From positions 23,640-87,639 of the forward strand of contig PLFX01000032.1 of the NCBI GenBank assembly GCA_003138355.1: a DNA stretch of 64,000 nucleotides, given 5' to 3'. Under the pieces are notes generated by a model. It was not told the DNA's origin. It was given only the letters and a program-made list of their open reading frames with translations, and made no database searches. How positions within the stretch are numbered: position 1 is the first letter of the stretch; each line of letters starts with the position of its first letter. A program made the position numbers and the translations under genes. Source of the DNA: Solirubrobacterales bacterium. Lineage in GTDB: Bacteria > Actinomycetota > Thermoleophilia > Solirubrobacterales > Solirubrobacteraceae. Of this stretch, positions 30,604-42,611 are shown piece after piece.

Positions 30604-31623
30604 ATGGACCTGGGGCTGACACGGCTGCGCGCACACGCGACGGCGATCCTGGTCGCGGCGAGCGCCGCGCTTGCCGGGGCGGCCGCCGCGGCACCGTTCG
30701 GCGGTCATCACGCGCCGCTGATCCCCGCCGAGGCGTGCGCGCTGGTCGCGGTTTGCGCCGGCGTGACCTGGCGCTTCGGCGAGCGGTTCGGAGACTTCAC
30801 GATCGTGGGACTGATCGGGACCGTGATCACACTCGTGGCGCTCACCGCGTCAACGGGCGCAAGCGGCCCAACCGGCGACGTGTTGCTGCTGCTCCTGCCC
30901 GCGCTCGTGGCCGCCTGCTTCCTGCCGTTGCGCTTCACGGTCGCTGCGCTCGCCCTCTGCTCTGGGGCATATCTCTGGGTCGTGGCGCAGACGATGACAT
31001 TCGGCCCCGCGGCATTGTGGTGGCTCAGCGCGACCACGGTGCTCGCGAGCGCGAGCGCCACTGTGGTTGTGTTGCGTCACGAGCTGACGGCGACGCTCGT
31101 CGAGCTGAGCGGCCTCGCGCGTCACGATGCGCTCACCGGGCTCGTCAACCGGCGCGAGTTCGACGAGCGTCTCGCCGAGGAGCTCGAGCGCTGTTCCCGC
31201 ACACGCCAGAACTGCACGCTGCTGATGTGTGACCTCGACCGGTTCAAGCACGTCAACGACGTGCACGGGCACCTCGTCGGCGACATGGTTCTCAAGCGAG
31301 TCGCCCGCGATCTCCTCGCCGGCGTGCGTGCGATCGACACGGTCGCGCGCGTGGGCGGTGAGGAGATGGCGATCCTGCTCGTCGACTGCGCCTCCGCTGA
31401 CGGCTATGAAGTGGCAGAGCGGCTGCGGCGGGCGGTGGCGGCGCGCCACGAAGACGGCCCGATGGTCACGATCTCGATCGGCATCGCCGACAGCTCTGCA
31501 GCTGCGAGCGCTGCCGAGCTGGTGGGCGCAGCCGACGAGGCGCTCTATGCGGCCAAGCGCGCCGGCCGCGACAGAGTCGGCTACGGCGAGCGGGCGACCG
31601 GCCCCGTACTCTGGCCCGCCTAG
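30604..31623 (+). CDS. Membrane-anchored GGDEF-domain protein (putative diguanylate cyclase)
   Basis: N-terminal TM helices, HDALTGLVNRREFDERL, DLDRFKHVNDVHGHLVGD, VARVGGEEMAILL. Confidence 0.9.
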   Translation: MDLGLTRLRAHATAILVAASAALAGAAAAAPFGGHHAPLIPAEACALVAVCAGVTWRFGERFGDFTIVGLIGTVITLVALTASTGASGPTGDVLLLLLPALVAACFLPLRFTVAALALCSGAYLWVVAQTMTFGPAALWWLSATTVLASASATVVVLRHELTATLVELSGLARHDALTGLVNRREFDERLAEELERCSRTRQNCTLLMCDLDRFKHVNDVHGHLVGDMVLKRVARDLLAGVRAIDTVARVGGEEMAILLVDCASADGYEVAERLRRAVAARHEDGPMVTISIGIADSSAAASAAELVGAADEALYAAKRAGRDRVGYGERATGPVLWPA

Positions 31624-31627
31624 CGGC

Positions 31628-32089
31628 TCAGAGCTCGGCGAGCGCGGCGAGCACCATCTCGTCGTGGGTCGCCGGCTTCACCTTGGGGAGCACGCGCGCG
31701 ACCCTGCCGGCGGCGTCGATCACGAACGTCGTGCGTGAGTTGCCGAAGTAGTTGCGCCCGTAACGCGTCTTTTGCGCCCACACGCCGTACGCCTCGGCCA
31801 CCGCGTGGTCGGGGTCGGCGAGCAGAGTGAAATCGAGCCCGTACTTGTCGACGAAGCGCCTGAGCGCCTTCACCGAGTCGGGCGAGACGCCGAGGACGAC
31901 AGCGCCGCGCTCCGCGTAGGCGGCACGATGATCGCGAATCCCGCAAGCCTGGGTGGTGCACCCCGGCGTGTCGGCCCTCGGGTAGAAGTAGAGGACCACC
32001 GGCTTGCCGCGCAGAGCAGAAAGCGTCACCGGAGCATCGTCCTGGTTGTGCAGCGTGAAGTCGGGGGCGAGGGTTCCCTCAGCGATCAT
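31628..32089 (-). CDS. bcp: Peroxiredoxin, BCP/thioredoxin-dependent thiol peroxidase
   Basis: APDFTLHNQDDAPVTLSALRGKPVVLYFYPRADTPGCTTQACGIRD. Confidence 0.93.
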   Translation of the reverse strand: MIAEGTLAPDFTLHNQDDAPVTLSALRGKPVVLYFYPRADTPGCTTQACGIRDHRAAYAERGAVVLGVSPDSVKALRRFVDKYGLDFTLLADPDHAVAEAYGVWAQKTRYGRNYFGNSRTTFVIDAAGRVARVLPKVKPATHDEMVLAALAEL

Positions 32090-32105
32090 TCGAACCTCCA
32101 GTCGT

Positions 32106-32954
32106 TCACTTGAGCAGGCGCGAGAGGCGCCGGTCCTTGAGCACGCGGCCCTCGGTCTGGCAGCTCGGGCAGTAACTCATCACGTAGTCCTCGAAGCTGA
32201 CCGACTCGAGCTTGGTCGTGCAGCGCGGGCATGGCTCGCCAGCGTGACGATGAACGGCCAGCGGCAGCGGCAGCTTGTCGGGCAGCGGCAGCGCAAGCGT
32301 GTGCTCGTAGTGATCGAGTGCTCCGCCGAGTGTCGCCCGGATCACTTCGCGCAACCGCGCGAGCTCTGCGGCCGTCAGGTCCGTGCCGCGCTTGAACGGT
32401 GAGATCCGCGCGCCCCAGAGGATCTCATCGACCCACGAGCGCCCGATGCCGGCGATCAGGTGCTGGTCGCGCAGCGCCGCGTAGAGCGGGCGCGGCTGCG
32501 CCAGGCGCTCGCCGAGGTCGGCCGGCGGGTCGGGCCAGGCCTCGGGACCGAGTCGCGCGAGCGACTCGTCGGACTCGATCTCGGCGAGCGGGAGCAGCTT
32601 CACCCAGGCCGCCTGCTTCGTGCCGAACTCGCGCAGGCGCAGCTCGGACCCGTTTGCCAGGCGTACCAGTAGGCGCGAGGTGCGGTCACGCGGGCCGGCG
32701 CGAGTCTCAAACAGCTGCAGGCGGCCGGCCGACATCAGGTGCACCAGCAGCCCGTGCCCGCCATCAAACTCGACGATCAGATGCTTGCCGCGCCGGCGCA
32801 CGGCCTGCAGCGCTTGGCCGGTGAGCACGCTGAGCGGGGGCGCGAACGTCTTCAAGGTGTTGATGCCGGGTGCGAGCGCCGACTCGACAACGGCTCCTTG
32901 CAGCGCGCGGTCGAGCAACCGCGCGGTTATCTCGACCTCGGGCAGCTCGGGCAT
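32106..32954 (-). CDS. mutM: Formamidopyrimidine-DNA glycosylase-family protein (Fpg/Nei)
   Basis: MPELPEVEITARLLDRALQG start; zinc finger CPRCTTKLESVSFEDYVMSYCPSCQTEGRVLKDRRLSRLLK. Confidence 0.9.
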   Translation of the reverse strand: MPELPEVEITARLLDRALQGAVVESALAPGINTLKTFAPPLSVLTGQALQAVRRRGKHLIVEFDGGHGLLVHLMSAGRLQLFETRAGPRDRTSRLLVRLANGSELRLREFGTKQAAWVKLLPLAEIESDESLARLGPEAWPDPPADLGERLAQPRPLYAALRDQHLIAGIGRSWVDEILWGARISPFKRGTDLTAAELARLREVIRATLGGALDHYEHTLALPLPDKLPLPLAVHRHAGEPCPRCTTKLESVSFEDYVMSYCPSCQTEGRVLKDRRLSRLLK

Positions 32955-33036
32955 GCTTCCAGGGTAGCCTGCGGTGAAGGCCGCGAGCACGCGGTTCGCA
33001 CGCCGCGCCGGCGCGCGACGGGGTCACGTCGAGCGT

Positions 33037-34503
33037 CTAGGTTGCCGGCTTCGAGGAGCCTGGGATGTAGGCGCGGATCGCCGGGCCGTTATAGACCGTG
33101 CCGTCCGGGCCTGTCCACTGAACGCGCCAAACCCGCTGGGCGACGAAGTTACCGCTCGCAGACCAGTAGCCGTTTGCGTCGGTCGTGGCGCTCAACAGCT
33201 TCGACCACGTCTTGCCGTGGTTCGAGGAGTACTGCACCATCAGCGGCGAGTCGCTGCCACCGTCGGGGCGCACGAGACCCCAGAAGGCGACCTTGGACCC
33301 GTTCTGGACGGTGACGGTCAACGGCACGGGATAGCCGTGGTAGAGCGGCTTTGGGTGCGCTGTCACGGTCTCCAGGCCGGTTTGGAAGCTCCCCTCGCCC
33401 GGGTTGGGGTCGTCCGTGAGCAGGTACTGGTCAAAGGACGCGACTCGCGGGTTCTTGTAAGCCATCTGCTCGGCGATCGCGTCGTACTCCGCTTGCTGGG
33501 CGACCGGTACGCCGAGCAATAGATTGGGCTTGCTCTGGACCCCGTACTCGGTGATGTAGATCGGCAGGTGAGCCGGTAGAGCGCCGGCGGCGGCCGCCTT
33601 GTCGAGCGCGCTCGAGAGCTGCCCCAACGACGCCATCGTCACGTCGTCCGCGCCGTCGAGATAGCTGGGCGGCACCCAGTACGGGCCCTGCTTCTGGTCG
33701 TAGGGGTGCTGCGCGTAGCCGGCCGCGGGGATCCGCCCGCAGCCAGCCGAGCGCTGGTAGCTCGAGCTCAGGCACAGCGCCGCCCGCATGAACGTGAGCG
33801 GCGCGACGATGTCGTACGGCTTGTTGCCGACCGGGGAGGTCTCGCCGAACAGCACCTTCATCCCGCTGAAGTTGCCCGACGCCTTCAGGCCGGCGTAGCC
33901 TTTGAGCCACAGGTTGCGGTAGATCACCGCCGACTCGACCTGGTTGTGGACGTACTGCGGTAGCAGCATCTGCGGCTGGTTCGGCTCGTTCCAGATCGAG
34001 TACAGCTTCACGTAGCTGCCGAACTCACGGCCGACCGCCTGGAGAAATTGGCCGTAGTAGGTCGGATTCGGGTTCGTCACGATCGCGTCCAGCTTCTGGC
34101 GCATGCTCTCGTGCTTGATGTGGGTCGTCGCGCACGCCGAGGCCCAGCAAGGTGCGGCGCCGGTCACGGTCAGGAGCACGGTCCAGTGCAGCGTCTGCGC
34201 TTCCTGGATCAAGTAGTAGTACTGGTCCCAGTTGTAGCTCGCCGGGTTCGTGAGGTCGACGTGGGGCACCTTGCGGGCGTGCTTGTTGGGCGCGACGTCC
34301 TGCCAGACGAGCTGGAGGCGCAGCGCGTGGACGCCCAGCCGCAGGAGCTGCGGCACCGTGGCCGCCCGCCCGGCCGTGTTGAGCAGCTGCTGCGGAGCCT
34401 CGAAGAAGGCGATCTGCGACTGCGATGCCGAGGCGACTGGAGCGCCGGCAAGCGAGAGCGCAAGGACGGCGCAGACGATCGCTGTTGACTTTGACAGGTG
34501 CAT
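33037..34503 (-). CDS. Secreted glycoside-hydrolase-like protein
   Basis: Signal peptide MHLSKSTAIVCAVLALSLAGAPVASA; YSIWNEPNQPQ and YITEYGVQSKP (TIM-barrel GH catalytic-type Glu contexts). Confidence 0.65.
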   Translation of the reverse strand: MHLSKSTAIVCAVLALSLAGAPVASASQSQIAFFEAPQQLLNTAGRAATVPQLLRLGVHALRLQLVWQDVAPNKHARKVPHVDLTNPASYNWDQYYYLIQEAQTLHWTVLLTVTGAAPCWASACATTHIKHESMRQKLDAIVTNPNPTYYGQFLQAVGREFGSYVKLYSIWNEPNQPQMLLPQYVHNQVESAVIYRNLWLKGYAGLKASGNFSGMKVLFGETSPVGNKPYDIVAPLTFMRAALCLSSSYQRSAGCGRIPAAGYAQHPYDQKQGPYWVPPSYLDGADDVTMASLGQLSSALDKAAAAGALPAHLPIYITEYGVQSKPNLLLGVPVAQQAEYDAIAEQMAYKNPRVASFDQYLLTDDPNPGEGSFQTGLETVTAHPKPLYHGYPVPLTVTVQNGSKVAFWGLVRPDGGSDSPLMVQYSSNHGKTWSKLLSATTDANGYWSASGNFVAQRVWRVQWTGPDGTVYNGPAIRAYIPGSSKPAT

Positions 34504-34614
34504 CTCGGGTGACCGCACGCGAAGAAGTGAGCGTGCTCTGACCTCAACCCTAGTGGGCCCCAAAATGTCTCGCGCTTTCGCGCGAAACGATCACAAACAA
34601 TCTGCGCTCAATAG

Positions 34615-36093
34615 TCAGCGCCCGTAGAGGAGCCGCAGGAGCCGTCCGATCGCCCGCGACCGGGATGCCCGGGCTGGGTACATCTGCGGTTCGTGGTCGG
34701 GCATCCAGCGCGGCGCGATCAGAATCGTCTGGGGTTGGGTGAACTTGCGGATGCCCTCCGCCGAGTGGCGCACACCGATGCCCGACTGCCTCAGGCCCCC
34801 CATCGGCGCCTCGAGGGCGAAGTAGTGGATCGCCGCGTCGTTGACGCAGACCGATCCGACCTTGAGGCGTCGCGCGAGCGCGATGCCCTCGTCCGCTGAC
34901 GCGGCAAAGACCGCGGCGCCAAGGCCGTAAGGCGAGTCGTTGACCGCCGCGACGGCCTCGTCGGCGTCCGAGATCCGCCGCACCGCCAGCAACGGGCCAA
35001 AGGTCTCCTCGCGCATACAGGCCATGCCCTCGTCGGCGTCAGCGATCACAGTTGGAGCAAAGAAGCGCCCCGTTCCCTCGATTCGGCTGCCGCCAGTGGT
35101 GATGCGCGCTCCCTTCGCGCGCGCGTCGGCGACCTGCGCCTCGATCGTCTCGAGCTGGCGCGCCGCCGTGATCGCGCCGACCTCGACGCTCCCAGGGCCC
35201 GCCGGAGCGCCGCAGCGCAACGCCGCGACCTTATCCGTGAGGAGCTCGAGAAACGCCTCGTACGCCGGCGCCTCGACGTAGACGCGCTCAATCGAGACGC
35301 ACGTCTGTCCTGCGTTCAGCATGCCGTAGTAGGCGGCCACGTTCGTGGCGCGCGCGAGGTTTGCGCCGGCGAGCACGATCATCGCGTCCTTACCGCCCAG
35401 CTCGAGCGCAACCGGGGTGAGCGTCTGCGCAGCCCGCTCCGCGACCTTTCGCCCGCTCGCCGCCGAGCCCGTGAACATCACGAAGTCGACGAGATCGACG
35501 AGCGCGGCACCCGCGTCACCGCCGCCCGGGGCGACGCCGAGGACGCCCTCGGGTAGCCCGGCCTCGCGCAGGCCCTCCGCCATCAGCAGGGAGGTCAAGG
35601 GCGTCAGCTCGGACGGCTTGAGAATCACGCTGTTGCCGGCCACCAGCGCCGGCAGGCAATCTCCGAAGGAGTTGATCAGCGGGTAGTTCCAGGGACCGAT
35701 CACGCCGACCAGCCCGCGCGGCAAGTAGCGCGTGACGAGCGTGCGCCCAAAGACGAGCGGGCTGCGCGAGAGCGCACGCTGCTCGGCGAGGAAGCGGCCT
35801 GCGTTTCGCGACCAGTAGCTGAGCGCCGACAGCGCGTAGGCGAGCTCCAGGGTCTGCGCGTCTTCGTGGGTCTTGCCGGTCTCCGAGATGAGCGTTTCGA
35901 TCACGCGCGCGGAGTTCGCCAACAGCCAGCGGCGCATCTCGTCGAGCACAAGCGAGCGCCCCTTCGTACCCAGCGCCTCCCAGCCCGGCTGGGCGGCACG
36001 GCCCTTGCGGGCCAGCTCGGCGAGCGCGGCCGCGTCCGTCTCGGGCACGCTCGCGAGATGGGCGCCCGTCGCTGGAGCGCTGATCTCGAGCAT
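34615..36093 (-). CDS. Aldehyde dehydrogenase family protein
   Basis: GPWNYPLINSFGDCLPALVAGNSVILKPSELTP, LELGGKDAMIVL, GQTCVSIERVYV. Confidence 0.93.
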   Translation of the reverse strand: MLEISAPATGAHLASVPETDAAALAELARKGRAAQPGWEALGTKGRSLVLDEMRRWLLANSARVIETLISETGKTHEDAQTLELAYALSALSYWSRNAGRFLAEQRALSRSPLVFGRTLVTRYLPRGLVGVIGPWNYPLINSFGDCLPALVAGNSVILKPSELTPLTSLLMAEGLREAGLPEGVLGVAPGGGDAGAALVDLVDFVMFTGSAASGRKVAERAAQTLTPVALELGGKDAMIVLAGANLARATNVAAYYGMLNAGQTCVSIERVYVEAPAYEAFLELLTDKVAALRCGAPAGPGSVEVGAITAARQLETIEAQVADARAKGARITTGGSRIEGTGRFFAPTVIADADEGMACMREETFGPLLAVRRISDADEAVAAVNDSPYGLGAAVFAASADEGIALARRLKVGSVCVNDAAIHYFALEAPMGGLRQSGIGVRHSAEGIRKFTQPQTILIAPRWMPDHEPQMYPARASRSRAIGRLLRLLYGR

Positions 36094-36100
36094 GCTGGGG

Positions 36101-36544
36101 CTACTGGTCGAGCGTCACGTGGTCGATGCCGACGGGCGTTGTCGGGCGGTCACGGTCGTCGGTTTCGACGCCTTCGATCGCATCGACCACGTCGATCCCA
36201 GCTACGACCTGGCCGAACACGGTGTGCTTGCCGTCGAGCCACGGGCATTCCGACGCTGTGACGATGAAGAACTGTGAGCCGTTCGTGTTGCGGCCGGCGT
36301 TCGCCATCGCGAGGACGCCGCGAACTACCTTGTGGTCGTTGATCTCGTCGTCGAACGTATAGCCGGGGCCACCGGTGCCGGTGCCCTGCGGGCAACCTCC
36401 CTGAATCATGAAATCGGGGATCACCCGGTGGAAGATCAGGCCGTCGTAGAAACCGTCCCCAGCGAGCTTGCGGAAGTTCGCGACCGTCTCGGGCGCGTCC
36501 TCGTCAAAGAGCTCGAGGACGAGCTCGCCTTCGGTCGTTGTCAT
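36101..36544 (-). CDS. Cyclophilin-type peptidyl-prolyl cis-trans isomerase
   Basis: [59 protein letters not shown]. Confidence 0.93.
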   Translation of the reverse strand: MTTTEGELVLELFDEDAPETVANFRKLAGDGFYDGLIFHRVIPDFMIQGGCPQGTGTGGPGYTFDDEINDHKVVRGVLAMANAGRNTNGSQFFIVTASECPWLDGKHTVFGQVVAGIDVVDAIEGVETDDRDRPTTPVGIDHVTLDQ

Positions 36545-36686
36545 CGTGGCTGTCGACAAGGCTGCGGGGCCGGCCGTGCGCTCGGGTGGTGCGTCCTACC
36601 CGTGTTGCGCCGGCCTCCTCGCCGGCTCACCAAGCGGGTGTCCCGCTCATTGTATGCGCTTCGCGCTGGCGTGAGCGAGCGTGGCC

Positions 36687-38111
36687 TCAAGGGAGCCCGC
36701 AGCGCTCGAATGCGAGCTGGTGGCCGGCCACCGTGACGCCGCTGACGCTCTCGATGACGCGGTCGGCCTCAGGGGCCGGCACGCTGAGCAGGGCGAAGCG
36801 CTCGAGCACGGTGACGTCGCTCACGGCCTCGCCGTCGAGCCCCGTCGCGTGCGTGATAGCCGAGACGAGGTCGGAGACGGCGATCCCAGCCGCTCGCCCG
36901 CCGCTCGCGATCAGCCGCGCGCGAGGCTCGTCCGCCGGACGCTTGACGTGCGGCTTCTCGTGGCGGCGCGCCGGGGCCGCGACCTTCGCCGGGGGCGCGT
37001 GGGCCCCCGGCGTCCATGGGGCGATCTTCGTGCCGATGTGACGTTCGATCGCTTCGAGCTCGCGCTTCTGACGGTCCTCGACGAAGGTGATCGCGCGGCC
37101 TGAGCGCCCGACGCGCCCGGTCCTGCCGATCCGGTGCACGTAGGTGTCCGGCGTGATGGGGACGTCGAAGTTGATCACGTGCGTGACGGTCGAGATGTCG
37201 AGCCCGCGCGCCGCAACGTCGGTCGCGACGAGGATCGGCACGCGACTGGCCTTGAAGGCGAGCATGACGCCGTCGCGTTGCCCCTGGGTGAGGTCACCGT
37301 GCAGCGCGCGGACGTTGAGTCCCTTGTCACGGAGCGTGCGGAACAGCTGGTCGCAGCGGATCTTGGTGCGCACGAAGACGATCGCCTGGTCGGGCTGTTC
37401 GGCGCCCAGCACCTCGACGAGCTTCGCCGCCTTCTCGCGCGTCTCGATCGGGAGCTGGAACTGCTCAACGGTGTCGATCGTGAGCGTCGCCGCCTCGACC
37501 GCCACGACCAGCGGGTCGTACATGTAGTGGTCCGCGAGCTTGCGCACCGCAGTCGGCATCGTCGCCGAGAAAAGCGCCGTCTGGCGTCCCGTCGGCGTGG
37601 CGGCGAGGATTCGTTCCACGTCTTCGAGGAAGCCGAGGTCGAGCATCTCGTCGGCCTCGTCGAGCACGACGAACCGGCAGTCGGCGAGCTGGAGCGAGCC
37701 GCGCGAGACGAGGTCGAGGACGCGCCCGACGGTGCCGACCACGACGTGGCCCCCTGTTCGTAGCTGTGCCTCCTGGTTGCGGATCGGCGCGCCGCCGAAG
37801 ACAGCCACGACGTCAACCCCACGCGTGGTGCCATACGTACGGATCGCCTGAGTCACCTGGATGCAGAGCTCGCGCGTCGGTGTCAGCACGAGCGCCTGGA
37901 CGGTCTCGAGCGACGGGTCGACGTGCTCGATGATCGGGAGGCCAAAGGCCGCGGTCTTGCCGGTGCCGGTCTGGGCCTGGCCGATGATGTCGCGTCCAGC
38001 CAAGAGCGGTGGGATCGCCTGGTCCTGTATCGGGCTCGGGGTTTCGTAGCCCACCTCGTGCACGGCCGCGAGCACGGGGGCGGACAGACCGAGATCTTCG
38101 AAGCTGGCCAT
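36687..38111 (-). CDS. DEAD-box RNA helicase
   Basis: AQTGTGKTAAFGLP, LDEADEMLDLGF, SATM, ARGLDIS, HRIGRTGR. Confidence 0.95.
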   Translation of the reverse strand: MASFEDLGLSAPVLAAVHEVGYETPSPIQDQAIPPLLAGRDIIGQAQTGTGKTAAFGLPIIEHVDPSLETVQALVLTPTRELCIQVTQAIRTYGTTRGVDVVAVFGGAPIRNQEAQLRTGGHVVVGTVGRVLDLVSRGSLQLADCRFVVLDEADEMLDLGFLEDVERILAATPTGRQTALFSATMPTAVRKLADHYMYDPLVVAVEAATLTIDTVEQFQLPIETREKAAKLVEVLGAEQPDQAIVFVRTKIRCDQLFRTLRDKGLNVRALHGDLTQGQRDGVMLAFKASRVPILVATDVAARGLDISTVTHVINFDVPITPDTYVHRIGRTGRVGRSGRAITFVEDRQKRELEAIERHIGTKIAPWTPGAHAPPAKVAAPARRHEKPHVKRPADEPRARLIASGGRAAGIAVSDLVSAITHATGLDGEAVSDVTVLERFALLSVPAPEADRVIESVSGVTVAGHQLAFERCGLP

Positions 38112-38229
38112 CGGGCCAGCTTACCCGTCAGCCTGCGCGGCGCCGCGCTCAGCGCGCGGCACTCGCGCATACGCCCGGTGCGATACCGCACGGCGCGCCG
38201 GCGGACTTGCGCCTATCCTCTCTGCCCGC

Positions 38230-39150
38230 ATGCCAGTGACGGTCGTCGGATCGATTGCGTTCGACTCGGTGCGGACCCCGTTCGGCGAGCGCGAGCGGAT
38301 GCTCGGCGGCGCCGCGGTCCACTTCGCCCTCGCGGCCTCGTTCTTCGACGAGGTCCACGTCGTCGGGCCGGTCGGTGACGACTTCGGCGAGGCGGAGCTC
38401 GACGTGCTACGCCGCCGCAACATCGACACGTCCGGGATCGAGCGCGTCGCAGACGGCAAGACGTTCTTCTGGCGCGCCGAGTACGGCTGGGATCTCAATA
38501 ACCGCGAGACGCTCGAGACGGCGCTCGGAGTGTTCGAGCGCTTTGAGCCAACGCTCTCCGCGAAAGCGCGCGCGAGCGACGTGGTGTTCCTGGCAAACAT
38601 CCAACCCGACCTGCAGCGACGAGTGCGCGCGCAGTGCCTGGACACCCGCTTTGCCGCGCTCGACACGATGAATCTGTGGATCGACACGGCGCGCCCCTCG
38701 CTGGTCAAAGCGATCAACGAAGTCGACTGCGTGATCATCAACGACGCCGAGCTGCGCCAGCTCGCCGACAGGCCAAGTCTCGTCGGCGCGGCCCGCGAGG
38801 TCCTCTCGTGGAGCACGACGCCCGGGCGCGCTGTCGTCGCGAAGCTCGGCGAATACGGCGCAGCGCTGATCACGCGCGACGGGTACTTCTCAATCCCGGC
38901 ATTCCCGCTCGAGACCGTCGTCGATCCGACGGGCGCCGGCGACAGCTTCGCAGGCGGCTTCATCGGCTACGTCGCAGCCCAGCGCCACAAGCATCTGACG
39001 CCGACGTTGCTGCGCCGCGCGATGGCCTATGGCACCGCGATCGCCTCATTCAACGTCGAGGAGTTCGGCACCGATCGCGTGGCAAGACTGCGAATGGATG
39101 AGGTCGATGAGCGTGTCACCGACCTCAGACGCATGACCGCATTCGCCTAG
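38230..39150 (+). CDS. PfkB-family carbohydrate kinase
   Basis: DPTGAGDSFAGGFIGYVA C-terminal PfkB signature. Confidence 0.9.
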   Translation: MPVTVVGSIAFDSVRTPFGERERMLGGAAVHFALAASFFDEVHVVGPVGDDFGEAELDVLRRRNIDTSGIERVADGKTFFWRAEYGWDLNNRETLETALGVFERFEPTLSAKARASDVVFLANIQPDLQRRVRAQCLDTRFAALDTMNLWIDTARPSLVKAINEVDCVIINDAELRQLADRPSLVGAAREVLSWSTTPGRAVVAKLGEYGAALITRDGYFSIPAFPLETVVDPTGAGDSFAGGFIGYVAAQRHKHLTPTLLRRAMAYGTAIASFNVEEFGTDRVARLRMDEVDERVTDLRRMTAFA

Positions 39151-39241
39151 CGCGGCGCCCCGACGGTTGGCCGCGACCCCAGCGGGATATGGCCGTGGAG
39201 GGTGTGCGATCGGGATCGGCGGGTAGTACGATCGGTGCGGG

Positions 39242-39514
39242 ATGGGCACGTCGAGCTACATTTGGCTTGCGCTGCTATTCAAGGTGCCGGCGATCGGTTT
39301 TGCCTGGCTGGTCTGGCGCGCGCTACGGTCGGACAACAAGCCGAGCGCCGAGCCGCAGGAGGCATCCGGCGAGGATGGAGGCAGCAAGTTGCGGCTGCAC
39401 CCGCGGCCACGCGTCCCGCGCCCGCCACGCCGCGGTGCGCATGGAGCCGCGCCGATCCCGCCGCCGCGACGCGTTCGCAGCGTCAATGCTCGCGGGCGCG
39501 TTGCGAGTCATTGA
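39242..39514 (+). CDS. Hypothetical single-TM small protein
   Basis: 90 aa, N-terminal TM then basic/Pro-rich tail. Confidence 0.35.
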   Translation: MGTSSYIWLALLFKVPAIGFAWLVWRALRSDNKPSAEPQEASGEDGGSKLRLHPRPRVPRPPRRGAHGAAPIPPPRRVRSVNARGRVASH

Positions 39515-39612
39515 GCGGCCGCCGCGGACGTGCGCTCACGACGAGGCGCCTTGGCAAGCGCGCGTCCCGGATAATCGAGCTACACGCATACGACAGCAGG
39601 AACGGTAATGAG

Positions 39613-40953
<1,341 letters not shown>

Positions 40954-40968
40954 GCCGGCAGTACTGCG

Positions 40969-41628
40969 CTACAGGACGAGGGCAGAGCCGTTGTGGCGCA
41001 GCCAGGCGGCGGCCTCGCGCCAGTGCGGGCAGCGGCGCTCGAGGAGCGACCAGAAGCGGGCTGAGTGGTCGGGGACCTCGAGGTGGCAGACCTCGTGCCA
41101 GACGACATAGTCGAGGACGCGCTCGGGGCCAAGCAGCAGACGCCAGTTGAAGCTCATCGCGCCCCCGGCGGCGCAGCTCGCCCAGCGCGTGCGCTGGTTG
41201 CGGATCGCGAGGCTCGTGTAACGGCTCCCGGCGAGCGCGGTCGCGCGGTCGAGGCGCCGCGCGATCTCCTCGCGAGCGGCACGGCGGTACCAGCGCTCCA
41301 GAGCATCGGACGCACCGTCGCCCGCAGGCACGAGCAGCGTGTCCTCGCGGCGATGCACGCGCGATCGTCCCGGCTCGGCGACAATGCGCAACCGGCCGTC
41401 GAGGTACGGCAGCCAGCCAGCCTCGGGGGCGAGACGGGCGCGGGCGAGCCGGAGCTCCGTGAGCCGGCGCCGGATCCACGGGGCGAGCTCGCTCACGGCG
41501 GCTGCCGCTGCACGCTCGGGCGTACGTGGCGGCAGCACCACCTCGACGCCGTGATGCGGATCGATCCGAACGCGGACGCGTCTCGCGCGTGGTGCGCGCC
41601 GAACGCGGTATGCGATCTCCGATGCCAC
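40969..41628 (-). CDS. YgjP/DUF45-family metallopeptidase-like protein
   Basis: NQRTRWASCAAGGAMSFNWRLLLGPERVLDYVVWHEVCHLEVPDHSARFW (HExxH). Confidence 0.85.
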   Translation of the reverse strand: MASEIAYRVRRAPRARRVRVRIDPHHGVEVVLPPRTPERAAAAAVSELAPWIRRRLTELRLARARLAPEAGWLPYLDGRLRIVAEPGRSRVHRREDTLLVPAGDGASDALERWYRRAAREEIARRLDRATALAGSRYTSLAIRNQRTRWASCAAGGAMSFNWRLLLGPERVLDYVVWHEVCHLEVPDHSARFWSLLERRCPHWREAAAWLRHNGSALVL

Positions 41629-41641
41629 GCGGGCGCGCAGG

Positions 41642-42565
41642 CTACTGGTTGCCCGCGACGGTTTCCCGCGGCGGACGCGCCGGGTCATCCCACGGGCGCA
41701 GCAGCTTGAGCGCCGAGAGGATCGCCCGCGTCGCGGGGGAGCGGTTGAGCGTGTAGAAGTGGATGCCCGGGACACCGGCCGCGAGCAGCTCGGCGCACTG
41801 GAGGGTCGCGTAAGCGACGCCCAGATCCTGCACGGCGTCCGGGCTATCGGCGCGCGCCTCGAGCGCGGCCCGCAGGCGCGGCGGGATCGTGATCCCGCCC
41901 ATGGCCGTGAAGCGCTCGATCTGACTTGCGCTCGTGATCGGCATGATGCCCGGCACGATCGGCACATCGATCCCGGCCTCACGCGCGCGCGTCACGAAGT
42001 CGAAGAAGGCCTCGTTCGAGAAGAAGAGGTTGGTGATCAGCACGCGCGCGCCGGCATCGACCTTGGCACGCAGGTGGAACATGTCGATGTCGCGATCGGC
42101 CGCCTCAGGGTGCGTGTCCGGGTAGCAGGCTGCGATTGGACATAGGCCGGCATACCCGGACGCAATCAGCGCGACGAGCTCGGCGGCGTGGCTGAAGCCG
42201 TCGTCCGTCGCCGTGAATGCGTCGGCGCCTGCGGGCGGATCTCCGCGCAGCGCAAGCACGTTCTCGAGACCGGTGCTCGCGAGCTCCTCGAGCGAACGCG
42301 CGAGAGCCGCGCGCGTCGCGCCGGCACACGTGATGTGCGCCGCGGCCTCGATACCTTGCTCGGTGTTGATGCGCTTCACGAGATCGATCGTGTCGGTCTG
42401 TGTCGAGGACCCCGTCTTCGTCACGGAGACGAATGCCGGCTCGAGCTCGCGCAGCGCCGCGACCGCCTCGAACAGCTTGCGCTCGCCCTCCTGCGTCTGC
42501 GGCGGGAAGAACTCGAACGAGAAGAGCGGCTCGGTGCGTCTGGCGATCAGCTCATCGATGCGCAT
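41642..42565 (-). CDS. metF: Methylenetetrahydrofolate reductase
   Basis: FSFEFFPPQTQEGERKL, NVLALRGDPP, PIVPGIMPITS, GIHFYTLNRS. Confidence 0.95.
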   Translation of the reverse strand: MRIDELIARRTEPLFSFEFFPPQTQEGERKLFEAVAALRELEPAFVSVTKTGSSTQTDTIDLVKRINTEQGIEAAAHITCAGATRAALARSLEELASTGLENVLALRGDPPAGADAFTATDDGFSHAAELVALIASGYAGLCPIAACYPDTHPEAADRDIDMFHLRAKVDAGARVLITNLFFSNEAFFDFVTRAREAGIDVPIVPGIMPITSASQIERFTAMGGITIPPRLRAALEARADSPDAVQDLGVAYATLQCAELLAAGVPGIHFYTLNRSPATRAILSALKLLRPWDDPARPPRETVAGNQ

Positions 42566-42611
42566 GGCCGAATTATCGTGAGCCTCGCAGACCGCAACTA
42601 AACTGGCGGTG

